Part shown: one piece after another, positions 48,541-61,178 of the stretch | Numbering within the stretch: position 1 is the first letter of the stretch | Layout: each line of letters begins with the position of its first letter | Assembly: GCA_003116995.1 (NCBI GenBank) | Contig: BDSL01000001.1 | Span: forward strand, 2,294,001 to 2,358,000 | Source: Yamagishiella unicocca | Taxonomy: Eukaryota; Chlorophyta; Chlorophyceae; Chlamydomonadales; Volvocaceae | Direction of reading: 5' to 3' | DNA length: 64,000 nucleotides | Position numbers and translations under genes: made by a program | Notes under the pieces: model-generated | The model's input: only the letters and a program-made list of their open reading frames with translations | The model's database searches: none | What the model was told of the DNA's origin: nothing

Positions 48541-48918
48541 AAACATACCAAAACATATATCGCTTGGCGAAGCGCCTTTGCCGCACGCAGCGGCGCTGCA
48601 CGCTTGCCCATTCGGTCCGACTTTCCCCTGCCCTCGTCATCAGCAGTTGGTGCAGCCCGCCCTCTGATCCTGCCCTCAAGCGCTGCTTGTCCCTGCCACA
48701 ATCACCGTAACCTGAGACCAAACAATGCACCAGCACCCGTCCAACACTGTCCTCAACGGATCCGCCCAGCCAAACCGCACGCGCCCTCAGCGCGCAGCTC
48801 CCCCCCACGCGGCCCCCTCTTCCCCTTCGCACCAAGCGCCCCGCAACCTCTTCAGATACTGACCCTCATTCACACGCCCCCGCCTTTCACCCCGGTCTAA
48901 CTGCTGTCTGTCTGCCTC

Positions 48919-51900
48919 TCACAAGCGGCCGCCGACGGCACCACCGCCTGCCCGGCCACCGGCAGGCGGCTCCGCTTCTCGCCCAGTGCCGCCCGGTGCG
49001 CCCCTTTGATCCTCGCGCCTCAGCCGGCTGCCCGCCACCAAGCGCGCCGGCAGCCGTGCCAGCACCTCGCCGCCAACCGCCTGCCCGTGCGGCCCTTGCT
49101 CTGCCAGCGACGCCAAGACGCGCTTCCAGCTCGTGGCCGCCCTGGCGCGGTGCTCCGGCAGCATGACCCGCCAGCAGCGCCCGGTTGCTGCCGCCAGCCA
49201 GAGGAGCGACTCACGACCCAGCTGTCCAGCCTGCGCTACGCTGGCAGCGCCGCTGCTGCTGCCGCCGCCGGCGGTGCTTGCGGCAGGGTCGTTGCCACCA
49301 GCTGGCGGCAGGTACTCCGACGTTAGCTCCACCAGTTGCACCACGAGCACGGGCGAGGACTCCGTCACGTGAGCCGCTACTGTACGACGCGCACGTGCCC
49401 AGATCCACGACCGCTGTGCCTCGCTGATGGGTGGGAGCCGTCGTTGCCGATGCTGGCGACTTTCGGGACCGGGCGCTCCGGCTGCCGCCGCAACGGCCGA
49501 GCGCACATCGTCGACAGCCGCCGCCAACGCCGAATGGTCGTACGCGGCGGCCCCGCTGGCGGCACCGACAGCGGCCGCCGCGACGGCTGCGGCCGCGGCG
49601 GCGAGCCGCCGCGCCGAAGCCGCTGCCGCGGCGCTCCCTGCATTGCCGCTGCTCGCAGCGGCGCGCAGCTTCCGGAGCCGTATCCGCGCCTTGAGCAGCT
49701 CCACTTGCAGCTGTAGCAGCGGCTCCGCCGCATCGCTGGTCCTCCGCATCACCGCCACCGCGCCCGCAAGCAGCGTCCCCCACGGCCGCCTGCCGCCGTC
49801 ACTCCCCGCCCCGCTCCGTCCCAGCTGCCCCCGCCCTCGCCGCAGCTCTCCGGCCTGCTCCGACAGCCGCCGCGCAGCCTGGGGCTGCCCCTCAGCCTCA
49901 GACGAGACCTGCAGCCGACACAGCCGCCGCAGCAGGCTCACCTTGGCAGCCACGGGGAGCGTACCGGCGAGGTGGGGAGCAGCAACGCGCGCACACGCCG
50001 CCGCCCACGTCGGGTCCACGACCGCCTCCAACGCCTGCAGCCCGCCCAGCAGCTGGTGCAGCCCCTGCGGCGGCAGACCGCCCAGGCGCGGCGCCGTGGC
50101 CGCCAGCAGCAGCCGCAGCCACCCAGGCCGCAGCCGCGCCGCGGACCGCGCAGAGCCGCGCAACGTGAGTACCGCCGACATGAGCAGCGCCGAGTCCTGC
50201 GGGGTCGCGGAGCTAGCGGCCAGCGCCGGCGCTGTGAAGTCCATTGCGGGGCCAATCAGCTGGTCGGCGATGTGCCGGCGGAAGGCGGCAGCGGCGGCGG
50301 CGGAGGAGCGGTCTTGTCCACCCAACGAGCCAACAAGGCTGCCAAGACGCGCCGCTCGCCGCCGGCGCAACATGCGGGCGCTCACTCGGCAGCAGCGCCG
50401 GGCAGTCGCCGCCGCCGCCGCTGTCGACGCCGCGTTGCTGTGAGTGACGCCACCCGGCAAGGGCGCACCCACCGCGCCACCCCCGCCGTCACTGTGTTGC
50501 CGCTGCTGTCCCTGCAGCGGCTGTTGGCTCGCGCCGCCGCCCCCCGGTCCCGCAGCGGCGTGCGTCCAGACCCCAGCACCGCTCCCCACCTCTCCCTGAC
50601 CCGACCCGCTGTCCCCAGCCGGGGTTCCAGCTGACAGCGTGGGGGCCGCAGCCCCCGGGAGCCCCCGGCAGTAGCGCCGCCGAGCCACACGTGGGCGCTT
50701 CTGCGCCCCAAGCCACTTGGACATCACCCACAGCAACATCACGCTGTGGCGCAGCTCCTCCCCCCGGCTTCCGCTCCCTCTCCCGCCGCCTCCTCCGAAA
50801 CCAGGCGGCAGCGCCGCCGCCGCCGCTGCCCGCGCCTCCTCCTCCGCGCTGCCCTGCAACCAGCGCCGCCGCAGCTCCCCCGCCAGCGCCTCCAGCCACT
50901 CGGGCGGCGGCTGCACTCGCAGCCGGTACAGCGCCCAAGCTGTCTGCGACAGCGACCGCGCGGCCATGTGCGGCAGCTGCGGCCGCAGCGCCGCCAGCAG
51001 CGAGGCGCTCCAGTCGCCGCTGGGTCGGCCGCCCAGCCGCACCATCGCCGTAGTGAGCATGGCGTAGTCCTGGCCGCCCATGCGGCCCAGCCCTGGTGCG
51101 CTGGCCTCCATCACGTCAGCCAGCCACGACCATGTGGGTCGGAAGCGCAGCGCCGCGAGCGACCACGTCAGCACCGCCAGCTCGGCGGGCGGCGCCGCGT
51201 TCAGGCTGCCGCGGCAGTGCACGAGCAGGCGCTGCAGCCACGCAGGCGGCGGCCGCTCGCCCAGCGCCGCCAACGCCCACAGGCTGTGCGCCGCGTCGAC
51301 GGTGTTGAATCCAGGGAGGGCCGCTTCAGCGGCGCGGTGCCAGGCGACGATGAGGGACCGAGGCGGGCGAGCCGCGTCCGCCAGCCCCATTGCCGCGGCT
51401 GCGGCTGCGGCTCTGGCGTCGACGGAGGTGCCGTCCGGCGCCGCCGTCCCTCCCTCGCCATCCAGCTCAACCCAGGAGGGGACTGCGGCTCCACCCCACG
51501 CCGCCGCCGCTGCTGCCGTGGACCTCCGCAGCTGCGCCACCGCGTGGATCAGCTGCGCCAGCTGGCGCGGGCTCGAACGGGGGATCCGTTGCTCCATCGC
51601 CGAATACAACCGCGCCGTCCACCACCGCGGCGGCGCCAGCGCCAGCTGCGCTGCCGCCGCGGCCATGTGGGTCAGGTCATCGGCGTTGCACCACCGCCCC
51701 GCGCCCCACGCCCCGCCTCCGCCAACACCACCGTCCCCACCTCCGGCGGCGGTGGCGCCGCCGCCACCTGCCCCCTCCATGCGTGCCCCGCTCTCCGCCA
51801 TGAATCGCTCCACCCAGCCCTCCTCCGGCGAGTAGCCCCGCGCCGCCAGCGCCGATAGCACGTTGGCAAGCGCCTGCGGCGTGCACTCGGGCAGCCTGCC

Positions 51901-53537
51901 GTACAGCGCCGCGCACAGATCGCCCAGCAGCCAGTCCGGCGTGTGTATGCCCGCGCGCACCAACCCGTGCAGCAGGTTCGCCAGCGCCTGGGGCCCGCAC
52001 TCGGGCAGCACCTCGCCGCAGCGCGCCAGGAAGCGCTCCTGCCAGGCCGCGCTGGGCAGCAGCGGCGCAGCGCCAGCGGCGCTGTGCTGGACGTGCAGGG
52101 CGGAGAGCGCCAGCGCGACCAGCGACATGTCCTGGCCGTTGAAGCGACCCAGGTGCGGTTCCGCCGCGGATAGCAGCAGCTGCAGCGCCGCAGGCGGCAG
52201 ACGCAGCTGCAGGCGGCTCAGCGCCCAGAGGCTGAGGCTGATGTCCTTGGGGCGGAAGCCGTGCTGCAGGAGGTAGGGCTGCGCGGCAGCGAACCACGCA
52301 GCAGTCCACGCCGGCGGCGGCGTGGGCATGGCGCGGCTGAGCTTGGCGAGCGAGTGGAGGCAGAGGCTGAGCTCCGAGGGGCCCATCAGGGGGAGGGCGG
52401 CGGCGTGTTGCAGCAGCCACCGCTCCAGGAAGGCCCCCAGCGCGGCCGACTCAGGCGGCCGCATGTCGTACCGCGTTACGGCGGCCAGGCGGCGGAGTAT
52501 GGAGAGGACGGCGTCGGGGCTGGCGGCGAGCGAGGCGGCGCCGCCGCCGCTGCCGCCGCCGCCGCCGCTGGTGAGGAGTACCGCCCGCAGCTCGTACCAG
52601 TTGCTGGCGGACGACACCCTGGAGAGTAGCGCCTCGTGACCCCGGGGCGGGGTCCGCGAGTGACCGGCACCGCTGCGGCCCCGAGCACCGCCGCTCGCAA
52701 AGGACGATGAAGAGGGTGGCGAAGAGGAGGACGAAGAGGACGGCGGCGAGGGAGGGAAATGCTGCTGGCCGGGTGAGCGGAAGGGCCAGCGGGGACCTGG
52801 ATCGACATCCAAGGAGTCCTCGGGCGACTGGGGGAGAGACACCGGGCCGCCTGGCTGCGGTTCGAGTCCGTTCGATTGGAGCGGCTGGGTTGGGTGCGGC
52901 TGGTTGTATGCAGTGACCACCAGGGGGGTACAGCTTGCATGCGCATCTGCTACTGCCACGGATTGTCCCCCGTGGTGCCCGGAGCCGTTGCCGTTTGAGA
53001 GCCCTGGCTCATTCCCCACTAAGGGTTCATGCTCCACCTGGAGTAGGAGAACGATGCAAGGCGTGTTGTGATGGGGAGGGAAAAGCAACGTCGGGGGGGG
53101 ACTCGCTGCTTAGTCGGCGAGAGACATACCTGTCGCACGACCACGCCGGGTACAGGCGCCGCTACCAGTGGCGCGTCAACATCGAGATTGTTGGTATCGG
53201 GCACAATCGAGGGAGGCCTCGCCACAAGCCGTGGCAGTGGCGTCGAGGTCGGCTGCAAAGGAGACAGGAGAGTTTCAACGCTATTCTTCCATCCAGGAAC
53301 CGCTGCTGGAGGAAGTTTGATAGGATTGTACGCACTTACCAAGGCATGGCCGGTGCGAGAAGGGGCGCTACGTGCGTTGTGGAGCTCGCGTCTGCAAGCC
53401 AGCGACCACGCTTCGGCCACTTGGCAAAGTACACAATTCCGCGTCCTAGCATACCTTAAATAAGCTGTTCCTCCAGATGCTTGCTGTGCGTGCTGCAGGG
53501 CAAAACCCTTCGCCAGCCGGCTGGGCGGAATTGCCAT
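48919..53537 (-). CDS. Octotricopeptide-repeat (OPR) protein, probably organellar
   Basis: Two exons, 53537-53130 and 53037-48919, giving 1508 residues; the intron is 92 nt with GTATGT donor and CCAG acceptor, phase 0. OPR proteins such as Tbc2 of Chlamydomonas bind chloroplast or mitochondrial RNAs through ~38-residue helical repeats and control stability or translation of single transcripts. Around ten repeats are visible between residues ~350 and ~890, with the family signatures PPPAWLQRLL, PQALANVLSALA, SLWALAALG and QPPPEWLEAL. The N-terminus (MAIPPSRLAKGFALQHAQQ, then Arg/Ser/Ala-rich) looks like a transit peptide. Between repeats and in the C-terminal ~550 residues are Gly/Ala-rich low-complexity stretches. 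I do not see a clear RAP domain at the end. The RNA target cannot be predicted from these data. Confidence 0.88.
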
Positions 53538-54367
53538 ATATCACGGGGCGGCCGCCATCTAACCCTGGCCTCCACACTACGAGGCAAGACCTCAGTACCT
53601 ATACTGATGTTTGCTGATGTGGGTCAAAGTCTGCCCACGACGAGGATAAAAAGCCGCGAGCCGCAGGATAAGCCGTGTGCCGTCAACTGAATGGCGTTGT
53701 AAAATAAGCTACTAATCATAAATATTGCGAATTGTGAGTGATCAAACACATCCTTTGTCTTTGGAGCAGGATGATATACAAAAAGCATGGACTCAATTCA
53801 TAGTAGCATAAGCATGTCCGCCCCGTGCGGAAAGCACCGGCGGTAACAAGCTCATGATTTTGAGTTTTATACAATTGTTCAGAAAAACATTCGAGTTTGC
53901 TGCCGATGGGGCCAACACCCCCAACCCACGACCCATGCCAGCCGTGTCATGCCCACCCCTCGGCCAAGCCCGTTCACGCGTCAGGAAACAGTCGTGTGCA
54001 ATTCATTAGCGCAGATCATCTCTCTCACGACGGAAGGAAACAAACCGCAGCACCCGGGGCAGGTACACTTATCCTGCATCTCACTACACGACATAACGTC
54101 CTGCGTGTAGGCTGCCGGCGGGCGTCGGGCCAGTGAAGCAAGCAAAGCAGCTTCCTTCCTCGCCGCACCGCGATTAACCTGCACAACCCTTTCCTGTATG
54201 TGATATACAGTGTATATACATGGCATATTCTGTACAAGTACGACGTCTATGCATGTCCACGGATGCGCGGACAGCCAGTACGCGATCCACGGCCCCATCA
54301 ATCAATCATGCCGCCTCCGGTGCCTCCTGCGAGGCTGCCGCCCCAAGCCGCCCCCCCTCTGCCGAGC
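53538..54367. other. Spacer between the OPR start and the lectin-like gene stop
   Basis: Should hold the OPR promoter and 5' UTR just right of 53537 and the 3' UTR of the lectin-like gene left of 54368. It is AT-richer than either gene. No minus-strand TGTAA was found in the part I checked, and no gene is supported. Confidence 0.5.
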
Positions 54368-56013
54368 TCACACCCTGTCTCCGTCCCGCTCCGGGTCAAT
54401 CTGTATGACAGTGACCATATCCGATACCTCCCCCTCAGCAGGGCGCTGAGATACACGACGAGTCCTGGGTGAGGGCGACTGCCTCCCCACCCCACCCTCC
54501 CCACCAACCTCCATCCTGCTGCTCGCCCACCTCTCCCCGCCATCGACGTCGCCGCCACCGGCACCGCCACCCAACTCGGTTCCATTGGCAGTGCCGGCGC
54601 CCGGCGCCTCCGGCGACCCTACTTGCTTCCGCCGTCGAATGTCCACCGCAATGCATATCCCGACCCCAACAACCGCCACCGCAAGGCAACTCGACACAGT
54701 CACAGTTGCCACCATCAGGGGGCCTCTGAATAGAGGCTCAGAAGCCGACTCTGGCGGCTGCGATCCGAACGTGCCAGCCAACACCCCCAGCCCCTCAAAC
54801 GGCTCGCCGGGCTGCCAAACATCCGCGTCGGACCCACCACTGCTGGACGGCGCTGGGGGCGGAGGCGGGGCTTCCCCACCGGCTTTCTGACTCACCGCTG
54901 ACCCGATTCCTGACCACTTTGATCCGCCATCGCTGGTTCCGACACTTTCCAGCTCCTCACCGCCCGGCAAGGCGACACAAAGGAACGGCGCCATCACGCC
55001 GCTCGTCGTACACGGCTCGCTCGCCCAGCACGGCTCCCGGCCCACCACCACTGCCGTGCCCCAGCACCCTGCCTGCTCCTCCCCTCCCTCCCCTGCCGCT
55101 TCTTTGTCCGGTAACTCCGAAACCAACCCCGCGCTAGAGCCGGAGCCGGGGCATTTGCTGTCCATGGGCGCGAGGCCACCCGCTGCGAAGGAGGCTGCGG
55201 ACGGCAGGCTACCCAGCCACACCATCCTGCTCGGAAGGCCGGAGCTTGAATTGCTGCCACCACCGGGAGGACCCCCGGCGTTGTGAGCGTCGTCTTCCGC
55301 CGATGTTGTCGCAGCCACGCCGGCTATACCCGCAGCTCCACCAACAACCCCCAGTGTGTCTTGCTCGGCCTGTTGTTGCGCCGGTTCCTGCCAGCGGCTG
55401 CCGATGGCCGTTTGGAGGAGCCAGAGGACGACGTCGGGTGTGAGCTCAGAGGCGGGCGCCAGCGCGGATGAGGTGATTTGGCACCAGCGTACGGCGGCCG
55501 TGTACGACATCGGCCAAGGGTTGTACGTGTAGGTCATGTCGCCGGAGGTATAGCCCTGAACTTGGAAGACCCGGCTGCCCGTCGAGGTGGTGGCGTTGGA
55601 GCCTTGCGTGTCTGTGGCAAAGTGAGGAAAAGGGAATGACCCCGTGGGTCGTCGGAACGTTTGTCGGCACAGGTTGGCACAGATTTGCACGATCGTCTTT
55701 GCTTTGCATGTCCTAAATTTTGGTTTGGGTGTTTTCTATCAAATCAGTTTTACCCCTGGCTCGCGCAGGGCTTGCAAGGCATGTCGCGACGGGTCGTGTC
55801 CGCGACCCTCCGCAACACCAGTCGACGGGTTGGAACAGGCAAATTCGCATCGATGGAACAAAGCGTGTGCGAATCAGAGGGTCGTATCTCACTCCATTGG
55901 TCTTGGTATGCTCGGACGGAGGCAGAAGTGAGCACCAGGCCGATCGCGACGAGCGCCAGGCGGGCAGTTCGCAGTAGCCGCGCCCTGATCGAGGGAGCTT
56001 GCGCTCGCGTCAT
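54368..56013 (-). CDS. Type I membrane protein with C-type-lectin-like domain
   Basis: Two exons, 56013-55893 and 55611-54368, joined in phase 1 (GTGAGA donor, CCACAG acceptor); 454 residues. Residues 1-35 form a signal peptide: basic start, hydrophobic core LALVAIGLVLTSASV, likely cut after Ala35. An ectodomain of about 300 residues contains YTAAVRWCQ near its start and, later, GCWGTAVVV, EPCWASEPC and APFLCVAL, the spacing of Cys and hydrophobic residues seen at the end of C-type-lectin folds. Six Cys stand out (84, 194, 223, 235, 241, 252). A transmembrane helix (~339-363) is followed by IRRRK and a ~90-residue cytosolic tail rich in Gly, Arg and acidic residues. The protein probably sits in the plasma membrane with the lectin-like part outside. 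Ligand unknown; the motif that would bind calcium and sugar is not evident, so it may be lectin-like only in fold. Confidence 0.7.
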
Positions 56014-56169
56014 GTCGGTCAATAAAATTGAATGTATAGTTATGACCCTGTATTTATCTTCGTGCGACCCAGAGTCACGTCTCGTTGTTGGTTGGTTGTC
56101 GTACTGTGTAAAGGTCGCCTGAGCCTTCAGGAGCCTTCCCTGCCTAAACGGCAATCCGTAAATTACAAC
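56014..56169. promoter_or_regulatory. Divergent promoter gap between lectin-like and SET genes
   Basis: Only 156 bp separate the two start codons (minus at 56013, plus at 56170), so both promoters and both 5' UTRs must share this segment or overlap the other transcript. It is AT-richer than the flanks near 56025-56060. No convincing TATA box or known motif was identified. Confidence 0.5.
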
Positions 56170-59100
56170 ATGCAGAGCATTCTGAAGCCAACTTACGCTC
56201 GGCGTGGTATCGCCGAGCCAGCAGGTTTCATCTCCAGAGCAAACCTACCTTTCGCAGCCCGCCGACTCACGCATATCTGCAACCCAAATCCGCACATTCT
56301 TCGTGATATCAACTTCAGGACACATACTTTAGGAAAACAGCATTGCGGTGCTCGTAAGGTGTGGGCGCCGTCTGCGGCTGCGGAAGCGCCAGCGTCCACA
56401 GCGGCGGCAGAGCCCTCAGAAGCAGAAGACCTTCGGCTCTTCTTGACATGGCTGGTGGCGAACGGTGCGAAGCGATCCGCGGCGCGAGTACATAGCCAGC
56501 CTGAAGGGCCCTACACCTCCACTCGCATTCGTCCCGCTGCCTGGCCCCCAATCCCACGCACCCCAATCGCGCGACAGGCGTCAAGGGCATCGGCCAGGAG
56601 GGAAGCAAGGTGGCGCTGTTTGCGTCTGAGGGGGGCGAGCGCGGGCTGGTGTGCGAAGAGGTGAGCGCCGAGGGTGCAAGGCTGCAAGTCAGGGTGTGAG
56701 GACGGGATGGCGGCTGAGGGGCGGCAATGAAAGGACTTTATGTGAGGGTGTGTGTAATGCGAGCAGGAGACCCTGGCTTTGCACATGCTCCCCGGCAGGA
56801 AGCGGTGCGCTATCTAGGTTGACGGTGTCGCGAGCGGATACTGGGTAGGAGCCCGGCAAATTGTCGGCAAAGCTCCAGGGAGGCTAGGATGGGAGGTCCA
56901 GGAGGGAGAAAGGTGCGCAGCGCCTAGGGCGATACCTATCGCGTGCGATTTCGACTCTTGGAGGACTCCCAACACCGCTGCGGCTGCTCCTGGGGCGTCC
57001 GCTGCTGCTCCACCGATCCTGATATACACGTTGGCCCCCCCACCCGGGACCCCATGATGGGGTTCTTCGGCCCGGCCTCTTCGGCCCCGGGCCCCACGAG
57101 CCGCAGCCCATCGCCGAGGGCGAGGTGGTCCTGGAGGTGCCGCTGCGGCTGGCGCTGACCGACTACCCGGAAGACGACGAGTCCAACCAGATGATGTATG
57201 AGGTGGGCGATGAGGCGAGGAAGGGCGGACGGTTGGCGGTGGATCCTGGCCGCCTGGGGGCTGGCGCCCAGGGCTCATGGCTTCGGAGCGCCGTTGGCAG
57301 CTTTCATCGGCGCGTCGGACATTTACTTCCTCATTAATGATAGTACATATGCTAAAAACATGTTTCTGTTACCGTCCCACCTGCTCCGAAACCCCAAGGG
57401 CGCCCCCTGGAGCGTTCGCCTGGCGTGCAAGCTGTTGCGCCAGCGGGCAGCTGGAGACCAGTCGCCCTGGGCGCCGTACATCAAGGTAGGGGAGTGGGCC
57501 AGCCTCACCTCACCTCACGCCCCGCCGGTCTCCGACATTGGAGCTTCCTACCGAACCAAACGACACCCTCCCCGCCCAACGGCCCGCCCGTCGCGTCGTT
57601 GCCGCCTGCTCTCTCGATCCACCACCCACCCCCTCATGTCTACCTCGCCGGGGTACGCAGGTGCTCCCCTCCCACGTGCCCGCCCCCCTGGAGTCGTTCT
57701 CCTGGGAGGAGATCTCCGGGCTGAGCTACTCGCCCATGCAGGAGGCGCTGCACGCCGGGGACTGGCTGCGTGCAGATGCCTTGGCGAACACCAGCGAGGA
57801 GGCGCGGGGCGGGCTGGGGGAGCAGGAGCTCAACTGGGCGCTGTCGGTGAGTGGCTGTGTGGGCACGGGTGGGTGGGAACGAGTGAGTGGGTACGTGCCG
57901 AGTAGTGCCTGGGGGGCTGCCTGGGATGAAAGGGTTGCCAGGGGGGTTGTGAAGGAGCGATTGGGTGACCCTCCAGGACCGCAGAGCGTGCTGCCAGGGG
58001 GTACGGTATGAGTGCAGCAGTGTGCCATGTGAGATGTGGGCCAAAGTGAAGGGGTAGGTTCTCAGGAGGTGTGCGGAGGATGCTGTTCCGACACAGCCAT
58101 GCTCTGCACCCCATGTTTGCTCCCTGTCAGCTCGCTGCCCAGCGCGGCCATGGACCAGTCCCCAGCCACGACCAATGAGTAGTACCCCCGCGCCCCCAGC
58201 CTACCCCCATCTTGCATCCCCGACTGCCCCCTAACCTTCGCAGCTGGTCCATTCGCGCACTTTCGCCAACGCGGCTCCGGGCGGCGGTGTGGGTGTGCGC
58301 ATGCTGGTGCCCCTCGTCGACATGCTCAACCACGGAGGCGATGAGGTGGCGCCGGGGACGCTGGGGGTGGCCGGTGAGCCACTGGCCACGGATGGAGTCC
58401 GGTGAGTGCTCAGTGCGCCGCCGCGATGGGTTTCGAGGAAGACCCGTGGATGCGAGAAAAACCGTTTAGAAAAGACGTATCGAGATGCATGCTGGAGAAC
58501 TTGGGTGAGGAAGAGACCGCGCCGCCGCGTTGAGTGGAGACTAGGGAGAAGCGGTGAAGTGACAAAGGAGGAGAGGCATGACTGGCCGCGACGCTGTGGC
58601 GGAGAAATGCAGGGGTAAGGGATGGGATGGTGCCGGGGGCAGAAGGGCCTGGAAGCGATAGGATGCTGGCGATGAGAGGCAGAGGCGGGGGTGGCGCAGG
58701 TGAGCGCAACCGCGCATCGCTTGGGTCGTTGTGGGGTCCAGACGGGGTTCATCGTCTGCTGGTCGACATCAGCGTCCGGGGCATCGAGGTTGAGGGGTCT
58801 CCGGTTGGGCTGGGTTTGGGCTTCCACTGTAGGGCCGGCCCACGAACCCTATCACGTCGCCATCTCAACCGTTGAGTTCGTGTTCCAACCACCAACCGCC
58901 AACGTCCAGGTGGGACCTGGTGAACCCCGACCAGTCCACCACAGGCGGCTGGGCCATGGTGGTTAGCGCCACCACCGACCTGAGCCCCGGGGAGGAGGTG
59001 CTGCTGTCGTACGGCGAGAGATCCAACGACGACTTTTTTCTGCACTACGGTACGACAGGCTGCCCGTTACTGATTGCCGCGGCCGTTGGCCAAGGACTGC

Positions 59101-61178
59101 TGCCTCCCCCTGCCTCGCTCCCTGCTCCCTGCAATCCACTTTACCTTTCCCTCACAAGTACCGTATGTTCATACCAGTAACTTATGAACCCCCGTAGTAC
59201 CGCACACCCGGATCCGGATCCGGACCGGGATCCTGCCATGTAGCCTGCCATGCAGTCAATAGCCCAGCACGTCCCTCACCGTCCGGCCCCGGGCGGGGCC
59301 AATACAGCCCCCGCAACTCCTCCCCTCCCCGCCCCCCAGGCTTTGTGCCCCACGCAAACCCACACGATGACGCGGTGCTGTGGCCGGACCTGGAGGCCTC
59401 CCTGGAGTGGCACTACGAGAGGTTTGGCGCACAGCAGGTGGACGGGCGGGGCGGCGGGGAGTGAGGGAGGGAAGGAGAGCGGTGGGGAGAGGAGGGACCA
59501 GGGCTGGGGTGCGGCTCTCTGGGGCGTGCTTGCTCCGACCGCCGGCACCGCAGTGTGCAAATCCCTCCCTGTAGCGCCGCCTGTGTCTGGATTTGAGCAG
59601 CCGGCAGCCGGCTCTCCCTTGACACCTCCACCTCCTGCTCCTCCTCCTCCGCTTTGGTATGATCGAACCATGATGACCGCAGCGTTTGCTCGCTGCCGTA
59701 AGGACCAACCCGGTCCCTCCTTGACCCCAACCGCGCTCGCCCCTCCAACTCCATCTCCGCCTCCTCCCCCCCCGGTCCCTCGCAGCTGCCCAAGGACCAG
59801 GCCGAGCCGCTGTACCTGGCGGCCCTGGAGGCGGGCCGGGAGGAGCAGCGCGCAGAGGCGGAGCAGCGGAGCGGCGGCGACCCCGAGCAGCTGCAGCAGC
59901 AGCAGCTGCCCCCGGAGACTGCCCGCCAGCTGGCACAAATTAAGGTGCGGCTGGTGCCGCCAGCGCTACCGCAGCGCCCCCATCGCATCACTCCGCCTCC
60001 CATTGCTTGCAGACGACTTGCAGTGACTGCACACTCGTGCAGTGACTACGCACTAGTGCAACTACGCAATAGGGCATACAGCCCGTCGCCACCACCACAC
60101 CACGCCGCACCTCGGTGGCCGCATTGTGCCCGCAACCCCTCCCCCTCTCCCGCCTTCTCCTCCCCCTGATACTTCCCCCCCCCCTTTTTCCTACGTCATG
60201 TCCAACGGTTTCCTCGCCGCTCCCCGCCCTCAGGTGGTGGCTGGGGGCCAGGTGACGGCGGCGGTGGTCCGAGCCTTCACGGCTGCCAGCGGGGGTGACG
60301 CGGCCGCAGCGGAGCGGGCGGTGGCCTCTCGCTGCGCGGAGCTGCTCTGGAGCATGGCGGCACCGCAGCCCGGAGCCAGCGGCGACGCCGGAGAAGGCGC
60401 GGAGGAAGGCAGCGGCAGTGCCAGTGGCGGCGGCGGTGGGCTTCTGGCGGACCTCGCGGCCCTCCTGGCGGATGCCGACCCGCGGGTCATGGACGATGCT
60501 GCGGTCGAGCCCCAGGGCGGCCAGGCGCGCTACTGGGCGGACCAGCTGCGAGGGTACTGCAAGGTGGGAAGCGTGGCGGGTGCACATCGTTCTGCTGCTG
60601 CTATTGGTGGTGCTGCGGGCGAAGGGTCTTCCCATACACACTACGTTTTATGTATTATATGTATTATGATACTGAATCCGAAGTCTACCGCTTTACCGGC
60701 TGAATGCCTAGCTTGCCTGACCGCCACGCTGCCGCTCCTGACTCCTCCCTGGCCCCCTGGCCCCCTGGCTCCCTGCCCCCGCTTCCAGACCCTGGTACCC
60801 CGCTACGTCTCGCTATTGCCCGAGGGTGCGGCAGTAGCAGCCGCAGTGCTGGGCACCGCCGCGCCACCTACAGAGCTGGGCAGCAGCCCCGCCGCCGGCG
60901 CCGGAGCCGGCATCAAGTCAAAGTACGGCCTGCCCCCTGCGGCTCCGGTCAAGGGCCCCGCCGGTGGCGGTGCCGACGGCGGTGTGGCGCCGCTGGGCAA
61001 GCTGGTCCAGGCACTACTGCCGTCGGCCACGGCGGCGGCGCGGCTGACAGGGCCTCAGCGACTGTCTACTTCGTTCCGTTGCTACAAGCAGATGGTGCTG
61101 TGGGACGTGTTGTTGGGCAGCAGTGTTGACCCCGAACAGCTGGCTTCCTTCGCGCGGGGCAGCGGATTAGGGAAGTGA
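56170..61178 (+). CDS. SET-domain protein lysine methyltransferase, Rubisco-LSMT-like
   Basis: Eleven exons: 56170-56464, 56578-56660, 57107-57202, 57399-57485, 57661-57846, 58244-58401, 58910-59049, 59340-59437, 59786-59944, 60234-60563, 60789-61178; 673 residues. Such enzymes transfer methyl groups from S-adenosylmethionine to lysines of non-histone proteins, in plants Rubisco large subunit and aldolase. The N-terminal ~75 residues are Arg/Ser/Ala-rich and fit a plastid transit peptide. LRLFLTWLVANG and GEVVLEVPLRLALTD mark the start of the split SET domain. PLVDMLNHGGDE and GEEVLLSYGERSNDDFFLHYGF carry the conserved Asn-His and the Tyr-Gly core. A helical Rubisco-LSMT substrate-binding-like region follows, broken by Ala/Gly-rich loops. 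The family is clear; Rubisco as substrate is only one possibility. Confidence 0.88.
58428..58510. repeat. Dispersed intron repeat, copy in the SET gene
   Basis: Lies in the intron 58402-58909 of the SET-domain gene. It shares TTTCGAGGAAGACCCGTGGA, AAAACCGTTTAGAA and GAGATGCATGCTGGAGAA with the copies in the kinase and RRP5 introns, in the orientation of the 43755 copy. Confidence 0.8.

Larger units (their letters stand above)
46360..48918. other. Convergent spacer between the kinase and OPR genes
   Basis: Contains the 3' UTR of the kinase gene on the left and that of the OPR gene on the right. A direct duplication of ~36 bp (TGTGGGCTCGCGGAGGTGCT then GCCCGTCTGGTCCA) lies at 46438-46515. TGTAA occurs at 47073-47077 on the plus strand. 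No gene or structured RNA could be supported in the middle; open frames there lack motifs. Confidence 0.6.
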
